From: Burkholderiaceae bacterium
Lineage (GTDB): Bacteria; Pseudomonadota; Gammaproteobacteria; Burkholderiales; Burkholderiaceae_C
Assembly (NCBI GenBank): GCA_026125795.1
Contig: JAHCKM010000002.1
Span: 248,001-312,000 of the forward strand
Direction: 5' to 3'
DNA: 64,000 nucleotides
The position numbers and the translations under genes are program-made. Numbering within the stretch: the first letter of the stretch is position 1; every line of letters starts with the position of its first letter. This document shows, in pieces, positions 1 through 8,270 of this stretch. The notes under the pieces are model-generated. The model saw only the letters and a program-made list of their open reading frames with translations. It was not told the origin of the DNA and ran no database searches.

Positions 1-414
1 CCTTTCCTGGAGACCTTGGCCAAGGGGGTGCAGATCTACGAGTGCGTGCCCAAGCGCGGCCAGAGCGGCGTCTACGAATGGGTCTTCCGCGCGCCCGAGG
101 CCACGCTCACCGACTGGAGCGGCCGTGCGCTCGGCAAGCACTACGCCGGCCCGATGTGGGAGGCGGCCGATGGCAGCCGCGTGCTGGGCGAGGTGGCGGC
201 GCGCGATCCGGGCCCCGATCCCAAGGCGATCCCCTGGCTGCTGCTGATCGCCAAGTCCACAGCCGGCGGCGGCCTGTTCACGCCCACCACCAGCATCCAG
301 CGTGTCTCCACCGCGGGCGGCACCACGCCGGTGGAGCCGTGCGATGCATCCAACGCCCACCAGTTCTGGCGCGTGCCGTATACGGCAACCTATTACTTCT
401 ACAAGCAGCGCTGA
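1..414 (+). CDS. DUF3455 family protein, 5' end outside window
   Basis: The reading frame is open from base 1 and ends at a TGA at 412-414, so the N-terminus is missing. The visible part starts with a GVQIYEC stretch, then KHYAGPMWE, an AIPWLL segment and an SIQRV..TAGG segment near the end, which is the DUF3455 pattern. The same pattern is in the lipoprotein at 9527-10033, so the two are paralogues within 10 kb. The family has no assigned reaction and usually carries a secretion or lipoprotein signal, which would lie upstream here. It is 25 bases before the SulP gene on the same strand and could be co-transcribed with it. Confidence 0.8.
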   Translation, partial: PFLETLAKGVQIYECVPKRGQSGVYEWVFRAPEATLTDWSGRALGKHYAGPMWEAADGSRVLGEVAARDPGPDPKAIPWLLLIAKSTAGGGLFTPTTSIQRVSTAGGTTPVEPCDASNAHQFWRVPYTATYYFYKQR

Positions 415-439
415 GCCCGGCCTCCGCGCGGAGGCCGCG

Positions 440-2323
440 ATGACGGCCCTCGCCAGGCTGTTCGGCCCCTGGGTCCTTGAACTCGACGGCCGCACGCTGC
501 GCGTCGACGCGCTCGCCGGCCTGCTCGGCGCCGTGCTGGTGTTGCCGCAGGCGATCGCGTTCGCCGCGTTGGTCGGGTTGCCGCCGTCGTACGCGCTGGC
601 CACCGCCGTGCTGCCGTGCATCGTGGCGGCGCTGTTCGGCTCGAGCCGGCACGTGATGTCGGGCCCCACCAATGCCAACTCGCTGGCCATCGTGGCGATG
701 CTGGCGCCGCTGGCGGTGGTGGGCAGCCCTGAATACATCCAGCTCGTGCTGGCGGTCACCGTGCTGGTCGGCCTGATGCAGCTGGCCATCGGCGCACTGC
801 GGCTCGGCACGCTGGCGCACTTCATCTCGCCGGCGGCGTTGCGCGGCTTCACCGGCGGCGCGGCGCTGCTGATTGCCGTGCACGCGCTGGACGACCTGCT
901 CGGCATCGATCTGCCGCCCGGCCGCAGCGCGATCGACGTGCTGCTGCTGTTGTTCGAGCGGGCGGCGCAGTTCAATCCGGCGGCGCTGGTCGTGGGTGCC
1001 GGCACGATCGCGGCGGCGCTGCTGCTCAAGCGGCTGTGGCCGCGCGGGCCGCACATGCTGGCCGGCGTGATCGCCGGCGCTGTGGTGGCGGCGTTGCTGG
1101 CGCGCGCGTCGCTCGGCGGGCAGCCGGTCGAGGTGGTGGGCCACGTGCCCGAGGCCTGGCCGCGCTGGCAGCTACCCGATGTGGACTGGCGCCGCCTGCC
1201 CGAGCTGGCCGGCCTGGCGATCGCGCTCACCATCGTGTCGCTCGGCCAATCGTTCTCGATCGCCAAGGTGCTGGCGTCGCGCTCCGGCCAGCATGTCGAT
1301 GCGAACCGCGAGTTCGTCGGCCAGGGCCTGTCCAACGTGGTGGGTGGCTTCTTCTCGTGTTATCTGTCGTGCGGTTCGTTGAACCGTTCGATCCCCAACC
1401 TGGAAGTCGGTGCACGAACGCCGCTGGCGGCGGTGTTCTCGGCGCTGTGGCTGCTGGCGCTGGTGGCCGTGAGCGCCACGCTGCTGGCCGCGATCCCGAT
1501 GGCTGCGGTGTCGGGCCTGCTGCTGCTGGTGGCCTGGTCGCTGCTCGACCTGCCCGACTGGCGGCGCCTGCTGCGGCTGTCCGGCCTGGAGTTCGGCATC
1601 GCGCTGGCCACGCTGGTCGCCACGCTGGCCATCCGGCTGGAGCTGGCCATCCTGTTCGGCACGCTGCTGTCGCTGGCCGCCTACCTGTGGCGCACCGCAC
1701 GGCCGGCGATGCGCACGATGGGTTTCGACACGCCGGCGTCGCCCGGCCGCTTAGAAGGCGAACACCGCAGCGCACGGGCGCAACGGACGCCCGAGGACGC
1801 GGTCCGCCCGTTCGTGATCGTCGACGACAACCCCGACGCGTTGCCCGAATGCCCGCAACTGAAGCTGCTGCGCATGGAGGGATCGGTCTACTTCGGCGCC
1901 ACGCAGCACGTGAGCGAGCGGCTGCACGCGCTGCGCACACGGCCACAGCCGCTCAAGGAACCAAGGGCCGCTCCCGAGTTCCTTGACCCCCGAGGGGGGC
2001 GGGCCGGGCCTCAGCCAGGCCCTGGGGGCGTTCAGAAGCACCTGCTGGTGATGGCCAAGAGCATGAACTTCATCGACCTCGCCGGCGACGACCTGTGGCG
2101 CGACGAGCTGCACGCACGCCGCCGCATCGGCGGCGACCTGTACTTTCACCGGCCGCGCCCGCCGGTGACCGAGCTGTGGAACAAGACCGGCTTCCTCGAC
2201 GAGATGGGCCGCGACCACGTGTTCCCCGACAAGCGCATCGCCATCGCCACCATCGTGCCGCGGCTCGACATGGAGATCTGCGCCCGCTGCACGGTCAAGC
2301 TGTTCGACGAGTGTCCGCGCTGA
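440..2323 (+). CDS. SulP family inorganic anion transporter with interrupted STAS domain
   Basis: About 627 residues starting at ATG 440; the frame stays open upstream, but the SulP-like sequence begins here. The first about 430 residues hold the hydrophobic helices, including the early VLPQAIAFAALVGLPP motif and MSGPTNANS, both typical of SulP sulfate/bicarbonate-type carriers in the inner membrane. The C-terminal part resembles a STAS domain (EGSVYFGATQHV, then MNFIDLAGDD). Between its first strands and the NFID motif lie about 28 extra residues rich in Pro, Gly and Arg. They are encoded by a GC-rich inverted-repeat-like stretch around 1950-2035, so a small intergenic-type repeat appears to have inserted in frame. 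Substrate is unknown; sulfate or bicarbonate is the family default. Confidence 0.88.
   Translation: MTALARLFGPWVLELDGRTLRVDALAGLLGAVLVLPQAIAFAALVGLPPSYALATAVLPCIVAALFGSSRHVMSGPTNANSLAIVAMLAPLAVVGSPEYIQLVLAVTVLVGLMQLAIGALRLGTLAHFISPAALRGFTGGAALLIAVHALDDLLGIDLPPGRSAIDVLLLLFERAAQFNPAALVVGAGTIAAALLLKRLWPRGPHMLAGVIAGAVVAALLARASLGGQPVEVVGHVPEAWPRWQLPDVDWRRLPELAGLAIALTIVSLGQSFSIAKVLASRSGQHVDANREFVGQGLSNVVGGFFSCYLSCGSLNRSIPNLEVGARTPLAAVFSALWLLALVAVSATLLAAIPMAAVSGLLLLVAWSLLDLPDWRRLLRLSGLEFGIALATLVATLAIRLELAILFGTLLSLAAYLWRTARPAMRTMGFDTPASPGRLEGEHRSARAQRTPEDAVRPFVIVDDNPDALPECPQLKLLRMEGSVYFGATQHVSERLHALRTRPQPLKEPRAAPEFLDPRGGRAGPQPGPGGVQKHLLVMAKSMNFIDLAGDDLWRDELHARRRIGGDLYFHRPRPPVTELWNKTGFLDEMGRDHVFPDKRIAIATIVPRLDMEICARCTVKLFDECPR
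1950..2038. repeat. GC-rich repeat-like insertion inside STAS coding sequence
   Basis: This stretch contains CCCCCGAGGGGGG followed by GGGCC...GGCCC arms and ends in GGGGGCGTTCAG. The same GGGGGCGTTCAG end occurs in the short tctB-tctA intergenic repeat near 59241-59252. It encodes low-complexity residues with no place in a STAS fold and keeps the frame open. It is best read as an intergenic-type repeat captured by the gene. Confidence 0.5.
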
Positions 2324-2344
2324 CGGCGCCCACAACGCAAGCGA

Positions 2345-2830
2345 TCAGCGCTTCGGCGGCGCGCGACCGGCGGTCCGGCGCGCGGCGGCCGGCGCCGGCT
2401 TCACGCGTGTGTCGGCCGGACCGAGCAGGCGTCCGTCGTGCGCGCGCAGCTCGAGCCTGCGCACCGGGCGCCCGGTCTTCAGGTCGACCAGGCGCACGTG
2501 CTCTTCGCCGGCGTCGAAAAAATACTCCTCGCCCCACTGGCGCAGCGCCACCAGCAGCGGAAACAGCGCCAGCCCTTTCTTCGTGAGCACGTATTCCTGG
2601 TAGGCGCTGCCGTCGGAGGCCGGCGCGGTGTCGAGGATGCCGTGCTCGACGAGGTTGCGCAGGCGAGCGGCCAGGATGTTCTTCGCCAGGCCCAGGCTCT
2701 TCTGGAACTCGCCGAAGCGGCGCAGCCCGTCGAACGCGTCGCGCACGATCAGCAGCGACCACCAGTCGCCGATGGCATCAAGCGGGCGTGCCACCGGGCA
2801 GCTCGCGTCGCTGTGGCTGGTGCGTTTCAC
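2345..2830 (-). CDS. HxlR-family winged-helix regulator
   Basis: 161 residues. The N-terminus has the conserved Cys of the family (SCPVARPLDAIGDWW), then LLIVRDAFDGLRRFGEFQ, a recognition segment ending LAARLRNL and a wing YQEYVLTKKGLAL, in the usual HxlR order. The C-terminal about 40 residues are a basic Ala/Arg/Pro tail longer than usual. HxlR proteins are dimeric DNA-binding regulators, often redox- or electrophile-responsive. It is divergent from the alpha/beta hydrolase at 2943, and two near-identical dyads sit in the gap, so it probably controls that hydrolase, the MFS gene after it and itself. Its 3' end faces the SulP gene 21 bases away. Confidence 0.9.
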   Translation of the reverse strand: MKRTSHSDASCPVARPLDAIGDWWSLLIVRDAFDGLRRFGEFQKSLGLAKNILAARLRNLVEHGILDTAPASDGSAYQEYVLTKKGLALFPLLVALRQWGEEYFFDAGEEHVRLVDLKTGRPVRRLELRAHDGRLLGPADTRVKPAPAAARRTAGRAPPKR

Positions 2831-2853
2831 GGTGACCTTGGTGCGGGGAGGGT

Positions 2854-2909
2854 GGTTGCATCATACAACCACTTCGCGTACAAACTGCATCCGGTTGCTT
2901 GATGCAACC
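2854..2909. promoter_or_regulatory. Paired dyad operators between hxlR and hydrolase genes
   Basis: Two 17-bp dyads share the same half-sites: GGTTGCATCATACAACC at 2854-2870 (one mismatch in the arms) and GGTTGCTTGATGCAACC at 2893-2909 (perfect 6-bp arms, 5-nt centre). Their centres are 39 bp apart. On the plus strand TTGCAT (2856-2861) and TACAAA (2879-2884) are 17 bp apart and could serve as a weak -35/-10 pair for the hydrolase. On the minus strand TATGAT lies inside the first dyad. The layout fits binding and autoregulation by the divergent HxlR protein. Confidence 0.7.
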
Positions 2910-2942
2910 AGATCGTCAACACACCCGTCCTGAGGCCATGCC

Positions 2943-3803
2943 ATGACCGAGTACCACACCGTCGACGTCGACGGGCTGAAGATCTTCTACCGCGAAGCCG
3001 GCCGGCGCGACCGGCCCACGTTGCTGCTGCTGCACGGCTTTCCGGCGTCGTCGTTCATGTACCGCGATCTGCTGGCACGGCTGGAAGACCGCTTCCACCT
3101 CGTGGCGCCCGACTATCCCGGGTTCGGTTACAGCGACGCGCCGTCGCCGGCGGAGTACCCGTACACGTTCGACGCGCTGGCGCGCACGATCGAGCGCTTC
3201 AGCGAGCGGCTCGACTTGCAGCGCTACGGCCTGTACATGCAGGACTTCGGCGGCCCGGTGGGATTCCGCCTCGCGAGTGCGCAGCCCGATCGTGTGCGGT
3301 TTCTCGTGGTGCAGAACGCCAACGCCTACGACGAAGGCCTGCCCGACAGCTTCTGGGCGCCGCTGCGCGAGCTGTGGCGCGATCCGTCGGCCGCCAACCT
3401 CGCGCGCATCCGCGCGGCCGGAATGTCGGACGAGGCGCTGCAGTGGAACTACACGCACGGTGCCCAACATCCGGAACGCGTGAGCCCCGACAGCTGGATG
3501 CTGCAACAGGCGCTGCTCGCACGCCCGGGCAACAAGGACACCATGCTCGCGCTGCTGCGCGATTACGGCAGCAACCCGGGGCGCTACGCACAGTGGCAGG
3601 CCTACTTCCGCAAGCACCAGCCGCCCACGTTGGTGGTGTGGGGCAAGAACGACGTGATCTTTCCCGAGGCGGGCGCGCATCCGTACCGGCGCGACCTGCC
3701 GCGCGCCGAGGTGCACGTGCTCGATGCGGGTCACTTTGCGCTCGAGGACCATGCCGACGTGATCGCCGAGCACATCCGCCGCTTCGTGTCCGCGCTGGGC
3801 TGA
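2943..3803 (+). CDS. Alpha/beta hydrolase, haloalkane dehalogenase/epoxide hydrolase-like
   Basis: 286 residues. An oxyanion HGFP motif is at 31-34, and the nucleophile elbow reads YMQDFGGPVG, placing Asp101 where haloalkane dehalogenases and epoxide hydrolases have their nucleophilic Asp rather than Ser. The remaining catalytic residues look like Asp237 (GKNDVIF) and His264 (DAGHFALEDH). An Asp nucleophile implies attack on a carbon-halogen or epoxide centre, but the substrate cannot be read from sequence. The MFS gene starts 5 bases after its stop, so both are likely one transcript controlled by the divergent HxlR regulator. Confidence 0.85.
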   Translation: MTEYHTVDVDGLKIFYREAGRRDRPTLLLLHGFPASSFMYRDLLARLEDRFHLVAPDYPGFGYSDAPSPAEYPYTFDALARTIERFSERLDLQRYGLYMQDFGGPVGFRLASAQPDRVRFLVVQNANAYDEGLPDSFWAPLRELWRDPSAANLARIRAAGMSDEALQWNYTHGAQHPERVSPDSWMLQQALLARPGNKDTMLALLRDYGSNPGRYAQWQAYFRKHQPPTLVVWGKNDVIFPEAGAHPYRRDLPRAEVHVLDAGHFALEDHADVIAEHIRRFVSALG

Positions 3804-3808
3804 ACCCG

Positions 3809-5059
3809 ATGCCACCCGGCCACGCAACGGATGCGCCGTGGACATCGCCGGCCGACACGACGAGCGCGCCGTTGCCGCGCGCGGTGGTGTGGCTGGCTGC
3901 GCTGGCCAGCGGCCTGGCGGTGGCCAGCGTGTACTACGCGCAGCCGCTGCTCGATGCGATCGCGCACGAGTTCGGTTTCGCGCATGCCACCGTCGGCGCG
4001 GTGGTCGGGTGGACGCAGATCGGCTACGGCCTCGGGCTGCTGCTGCTGGTGCCGCTGGGTGACGTGCTCGACCGCCGGCGCCTGATCGTCGGCCAGACGG
4101 CGTGTTCAGCGCTGGCGCTGTTGGTCGTCGCCGTGGCGCCGGCCGGCTGGGTGTTTCTCGGCGCCGTGGCGCTGCTGGGCGCGCTCGCGGTGGTGACGCA
4201 GCTGCACGTGGCGCATGCGTCGTCGTTGGCCGGCCCCACACAGCGCGGACAGGTGGTGGGCATGGTGACCAGCGGCATCATCAGCGGCATCCTGCTGGCG
4301 CGCGCGGTGTCCGGCGCACTGGCCGACGTGTGGGGCTGGCGCGCCGTGTACGGTGCCGCCGCGGCCGCCAACCTGGCGATGGTCTGGGCCTTGTATCGGG
4401 CCTTGCCGCGGCAACCGCTGCACGCGCGCCGCATGCGCTACCGCGCGCTCGTTGCGTCGGTGCTCACGCTGTGGCGCGAAGAGCGTGTGCTGCGCGAGCG
4501 CGGCGCTCTGGCGCTGCTGGTGTTCGCGGCGATGACGGTGCTGTGGACGCCGATGGTGCTGGCGCTGCGCGCGCCGCCGCATGCGCTGACGCACACCGAG
4601 GTGGGCCTGTTCGGCCTGGCCGGCGTGTGCGGCGCCCTCGGCGCCACGCGTGCCGGGCGCTGGGCCGATCGTGGCGACGCGCAACGCACCACGGCACTCG
4701 CGCTCGCGCTGATGCTGCTGGCGTGGGGCGCGGCGGCACTCCTGCCGCACTCTTTGTGGGGCCTGATCGTCGCGGTGCTGCTGCTCGACCTCGGGCTGCA
4801 GGCGGTGCACGTGAGCAACCAGAGCCTGATCTACCGCACACGCCCCGAGGCGCAGAGCCGCAAGACCGCAGCCTACATGGTCTGCTATTCGATCGGGTGT
4901 GCGGTCGGCTCGATCGTATCAACGCTGGCCTACGACCGCGCGGGCTGGCCCGGCGTGTGCACGCTGGGCGCGTTCATCAGCGCAGCGGCGCTGGCATGGT
5001 GGCGGCTGACGCTGCACGCAGAGCGCGCGTCCGCATGCGAGCGCGTCGGCCGCTGCTGA
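3809..5059 (+). CDS. MFS transporter
   Basis: 416 residues from ATG 3809, 5 bases after the hydrolase stop. The protein has about 12 hydrophobic segments and an early VYYAQPLLDAIAHEFG sequence. The loop between helices 2 and 3 reads PLGDVLDRRRLI, close to the MFS motif A. It resembles YnfM/YybF-type drug or metabolite exporters of the inner membrane. With the HxlR regulator and hydrolase it forms a compact regulator-enzyme-efflux set, suggesting response to a small toxic electrophile. The substrate is not determinable. Its 3' end converges on the SARP regulator 27 bases away. Confidence 0.87.
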   Translation: MPPGHATDAPWTSPADTTSAPLPRAVVWLAALASGLAVASVYYAQPLLDAIAHEFGFAHATVGAVVGWTQIGYGLGLLLLVPLGDVLDRRRLIVGQTACSALALLVVAVAPAGWVFLGAVALLGALAVVTQLHVAHASSLAGPTQRGQVVGMVTSGIISGILLARAVSGALADVWGWRAVYGAAAAANLAMVWALYRALPRQPLHARRMRYRALVASVLTLWREERVLRERGALALLVFAAMTVLWTPMVLALRAPPHALTHTEVGLFGLAGVCGALGATRAGRWADRGDAQRTTALALALMLLAWGAAALLPHSLWGLIVAVLLLDLGLQAVHVSNQSLIYRTRPEAQSRKTAAYMVCYSIGCAVGSIVSTLAYDRAGWPGVCTLGAFISAAALAWWRLTLHAERASACERVGRC

Positions 5060-5086
5060 CGCGGCCCCGCAGCCTCGAGTCAGTGC

Positions 5087-7228
5087 CTACAGTCCGATGC
5101 GCTTGGCGCCGCGCCGCATCAGCGCCTCGGCGTCGGGCGAGAAGCGAAACGCCGCGAGGTAGTCGTCTTCGCGGTAGCCCGGCACCTGCAGCCGGATCTG
5201 CGCCGCCGTGGCGCGCGCCTGATCGTCGCGCTCGGCCAGGGCCAGGCAGTGCGCGGCGATGCCGAGCACGTGCACGTGCGCGTTGGGGCGCAGCGCCGCC
5301 TTGCTGGCCCAGTCGGCCGCTTCGTCATAGCGCCCCAGTCGCACCAGCGCAAGCGCGCGCGTGGCCAGCATCGCGAACAGCAGCGGATCAAACGGGCTCA
5401 GGTCGCGCGAATGGTCGGTCTCGCGGATCGCCGCCAGCGGGTCGCCCGACTGCGCGTGGATGAAAGCCAGCGTGTAGTGGCCGAGCGCGAAGTTCGGGCT
5501 CAGCTCCACCGAGGTGTCGAGCTCGGTCAGTGACGGGTCCACCTGGCCGCGCAGCCACAACGCGCGTCCCATGGCCCAATGCGCCGCCGGATCCTGCTCG
5601 TCGGCCAGCAGCGCATGCGCGGCCGCGCCGTAGGCGCGCTCGACCTCGTGCGTGCGCTCGCCCCAGCCGAGAAAAGCCTTCTGGAAGTGCGTGAACGACA
5701 GGCCGGCGTGGGCGCGTGCAAAGGTCGGATCGAGCTGCACCGCCTTCTCGAAGTGTTGGCGCGCGTGTTCGTTGTCCTCGCGGTTGAAGCGGTACATGTG
5801 CCACAGGCCGCGGTGGTGCGCCTCCCACGCGTCGAGCGACTCCGGCGCCTTCAGGATCGCGCGGTTGCGTTCGGCCAGCTCGATCTGGTTGGCGATCGAC
5901 GCGACGATGCGGTCGCCGATCGCCTCCAGCACGCCCAGCGCATCGCCGGCCGGCGCGCTGAACACCTCGGCCCACACGATGCGTGCGCCGCGCGTCTCGC
6001 TGAGCTGTACGTTCACGCTGACCGCGCCGCGCTCGCGGCGCAGCGTGCCGCTGGCCACGTAGTCCACGTTGAGCCGGCGGCCGGCGTCCTCGGCGCCGAC
6101 CTGCGCGGAGTCGAGCGCGAACACCGTGCCCTGAGCGATCACGAACACGCTGCGCAGCTTGGCCAGCCGCGTGATCACGTCGTGGGCCAGGCCGTCGGCC
6201 AGGCCCCCGCGCAGCGCACCGTCGCGCGTGACATCGGCAAACGGCATCACCGCGATCGACGCGCGCCGCGCCGCGGCCGCAACCGGTACCTCGGGTGGGT
6301 TGGGGTGCGACAGCACCAACGTCTCGGCTCGCGACAGCGGCACCGGCGGGCCGGCGTGGCGCGACTTGGCGGCACGCCAGGCCAGGCCGAGCGGCGCCCA
6401 GTCCTGTGCCTCGCCTTCAAAGCGGCGCGCCGTAGCGGCGAGGTGCTCGTCGCCCTCGCGCAGCTGGCCGCGGCGCGCCAGCGCGTCGAGCAGCAACTCG
6501 TGCGCGCGCCGGTCAAAGGGGGCCAGCTGCAGCCACTGCTCGAGGCATTGCACCGTTTCATCGTCACCCGGCTCCAGCAGGCGCACGCGCTGCTCGAGCA
6601 GCGCCACTTGCGCGGCGCGAAAGCGCCGGCGCTGGCCGACCACCCAGGCGCTGAACGGCGCGCTGCGTCCGATGTCCAGACCCTGCAGAAAGTCGCCGTC
6701 GAAGTGCGTCGAGAGCGTGCGCAGCGCCGCCACGTCGAGCGTGGCCAGGCCCGACTGCGTGGCGGCCAGCACCTGCAGCGCATCGACCGACACGCCCGAC
6801 AGGTCCAGCCGCACGGCGTCGCCGTCGGTGATCACGCGGCTCGGCGCGCCGGCCTGATCGACTTGGCGGCCCGTCCCGGCCGGATCGACTTGGCGGCCCG
6901 TCCCAGCCGCGTCAACCACGCCGCGCAGCTTGCTCAGGCACCAGCGCAGCTCGCCGCGCGGGTCATTGGGAAGGTCCCACAGCAGCTCGCACAGGTGGCT
7001 GCGCTGCACCGCGCGCGGCGCCAGGCTGAGGTAGGCCAGCAGCGCACGCACCTTGCGCGACGCGGGCAGCGCCACGGGCTCCTGGGCGCGCTGCACGCGC
7101 AGCGTGCCTAGCAGGTGCAGCGCCAGGGGCGGCTGCAGCCGGGCGGGCGAGCCCGCAGCGGCTCGGCCTGACCGGGCAACAGACGATTCCACGCGAGATT
7201 CCACGACGGCTTCCACGTCGGGTACCAC
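5087..7228 (-). CDS. SARP/BTAD-type regulator with TolB-like and TPR domains
   Basis: 713 residues with a GTG start at 7226-7228. Residues about 35-110 form an AfsR/SARP-like winged helix (LHLLGTLRVQ..., then KVRALLAYLSL), followed by a bacterial transcriptional-activation domain to about 270. The middle has a TolB-N/CadC-like segment (SIAVMPFADVTRDG). The last about 270 residues are TPR-like (HFEKAVQLDPTFARAHAGL and similar repeats). This arrangement is known from adenylate-cyclase-associated and SARP-type regulators and implies a DNA-binding activator with protein-protein contacts. Near residue 110 a nine-residue unit (VDxAGTGRQ) occurs three times. It is divergent from the methyltransferase gene, and matching direct repeats lie in the gap. 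Confidence 0.82.
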   Translation of the reverse strand: MVPDVEAVVESRVESSVARSGRAAAGSPARLQPPLALHLLGTLRVQRAQEPVALPASRKVRALLAYLSLAPRAVQRSHLCELLWDLPNDPRGELRWCLSKLRGVVDAAGTGRQVDPAGTGRQVDQAGAPSRVITDGDAVRLDLSGVSVDALQVLAATQSGLATLDVAALRTLSTHFDGDFLQGLDIGRSAPFSAWVVGQRRRFRAAQVALLEQRVRLLEPGDDETVQCLEQWLQLAPFDRRAHELLLDALARRGQLREGDEHLAATARRFEGEAQDWAPLGLAWRAAKSRHAGPPVPLSRAETLVLSHPNPPEVPVAAAARRASIAVMPFADVTRDGALRGGLADGLAHDVITRLAKLRSVFVIAQGTVFALDSAQVGAEDAGRRLNVDYVASGTLRRERGAVSVNVQLSETRGARIVWAEVFSAPAGDALGVLEAIGDRIVASIANQIELAERNRAILKAPESLDAWEAHHRGLWHMYRFNREDNEHARQHFEKAVQLDPTFARAHAGLSFTHFQKAFLGWGERTHEVERAYGAAAHALLADEQDPAAHWAMGRALWLRGQVDPSLTELDTSVELSPNFALGHYTLAFIHAQSGDPLAAIRETDHSRDLSPFDPLLFAMLATRALALVRLGRYDEAADWASKAALRPNAHVHVLGIAAHCLALAERDDQARATAAQIRLQVPGYREDDYLAAFRFSPDAEALMRRGAKRIGL
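6856..6909. repeat. 27-bp tandem repeat inside SARP gene
   Basis: Two copies of a 27-bp unit starting GATCGACTTGGCGGCCCGTC lie head to tail at 6856-6882 and 6883-6909 with a single change, and a decayed third copy follows. The period is nine codons, so it adds three near-identical nine-residue blocks between the winged helix and the activation domain. It probably acts as a length-variable linker. Confidence 0.75.
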
Positions 7229-7280
7229 GCAATGCCCGAACAGTGGCGGACAGCGGCGAACGCACTCTTTTCCAACGCAG

Positions 7281-7324
7281 CCGCCTCAACCACCGCCCGG
7301 GCGACCGGGTGTACCGCCTCAACC
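7281..7324. promoter_or_regulatory. Direct repeats between SARP and methyltransferase genes
   Basis: CCGCCTCAACC occurs at 7281-7291 and again at 7314-7324. The period of 33 bp is three helical turns and a multiple of the 11-bp spacing seen in SARP operators. The repeats end 19 bases before the methyltransferase ATG and 53 bases or more from the SARP start. They are a good candidate for the binding site of the divergent SARP protein. Confidence 0.5.
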
Positions 7325-7342
7325 CGTTTGTCTGGAGCTTGC

Positions 7343-8179
7343 ATGAACACCCTGACTGCCACCCCCGCCGCCACGCAGCCCGATCTCGCCGCCGTCAAGT
7401 CGCGCCAGCGCGCCGCCTGGTCCTCGGGCGACTACGCTGTCGTCGGCACCACGCTGCAACTGGTGGGCGAGGCGCTTTGCGAAGCGATGGACCTGCGCTC
7501 GACGCAGCGCGTGCTCGACGTGGCCGCCGGCAACGGCAATGTCACGCTGGCCGCGGCACGCCGCTGGTGCGACGTGGTCTCCACCGACTACGTCGGCGCG
7601 CTGCTCATGCGCGGCCGCGAACGCGCCGCCGCCGAGCGGCTGGAAGTGGAGTTCCGCGAGGCCGACGTCGAGCAACTGCCGTTTGCCGACGGCAGCTTCG
7701 ACGCCGTGGTGTCGACCTTTGGCTGCATGTTCGCGCCCAACCCCAAGCAGACCGCCAGCGAGATGCTGCGCGTGTGCAAGAGCGGCGGCAAGGTCGGCAT
7801 GGCCAACTGGACGCCCGAAGGCTTCATCGGCCAGCTGTTCAAGACCATCGGCAAGCACGTGCCGCCGCCCGCGGGCGTCGAGTCGCCGGCGCTGTGGGGC
7901 ACGCGCCAGCGCATCCAGGACCTGTTTGGCGCGCAGGCGGCGATGGTGGTGGTGGAGCCGCGCCACTTCGCGTTCCGCTACCGCTCGCCCGCGCACTGGC
8001 TCGAGATCTTCAAGAACTACTACGGCCCGGTGCTCAAGGCGTTTGCCGCACTCGACGCCAGCAAGCAGCCGGCGCTGGCCGACGACCTGCTCGCGTTGAT
8101 CGGCAAGTTCAACCGCGCCAAGGACGGCTCGATGGTCGCCCCGAGCGAATACCTCGAGATCGTGATCACGAAGAAGTGA
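7343..8179 (+). CDS. Class I SAM-dependent methyltransferase (UbiE/type 11-like)
   Basis: 278 residues from ATG 7343, chosen because a GGAG lies 7 bases upstream. The frame is open to 7232, but that part would be antisense to the SARP promoter. Motif I reads VLDVAAGNGNVTLAAARR, followed by the post-I acidic segment STDYVGALL and a motif ADVEQLPFADGSFDAVVSTFG, the standard type-11 methyltransferase order. The acceptor is unknown. It is the first gene to the right of the divergent SARP regulator and may be its direct target together with the haloperoxidase-like gene 91 bases downstream. Confidence 0.87.
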   Translation: MNTLTATPAATQPDLAAVKSRQRAAWSSGDYAVVGTTLQLVGEALCEAMDLRSTQRVLDVAAGNGNVTLAAARRWCDVVSTDYVGALLMRGRERAAAERLEVEFREADVEQLPFADGSFDAVVSTFGCMFAPNPKQTASEMLRVCKSGGKVGMANWTPEGFIGQLFKTIGKHVPPPAGVESPALWGTRQRIQDLFGAQAAMVVVEPRHFAFRYRSPAHWLEIFKNYYGPVLKAFAALDASKQPALADDLLALIGKFNRAKDGSMVAPSEYLEIVITKK

Positions 8180-8270
8180 CCGGCATCCCTAGTTCGGCGT
8201 GTCCGCGATCCCGCAGCCCTTTCGTGGTTCGGGATCGACGGATCTGCGAACCCACAACAAAGGAAATCCC

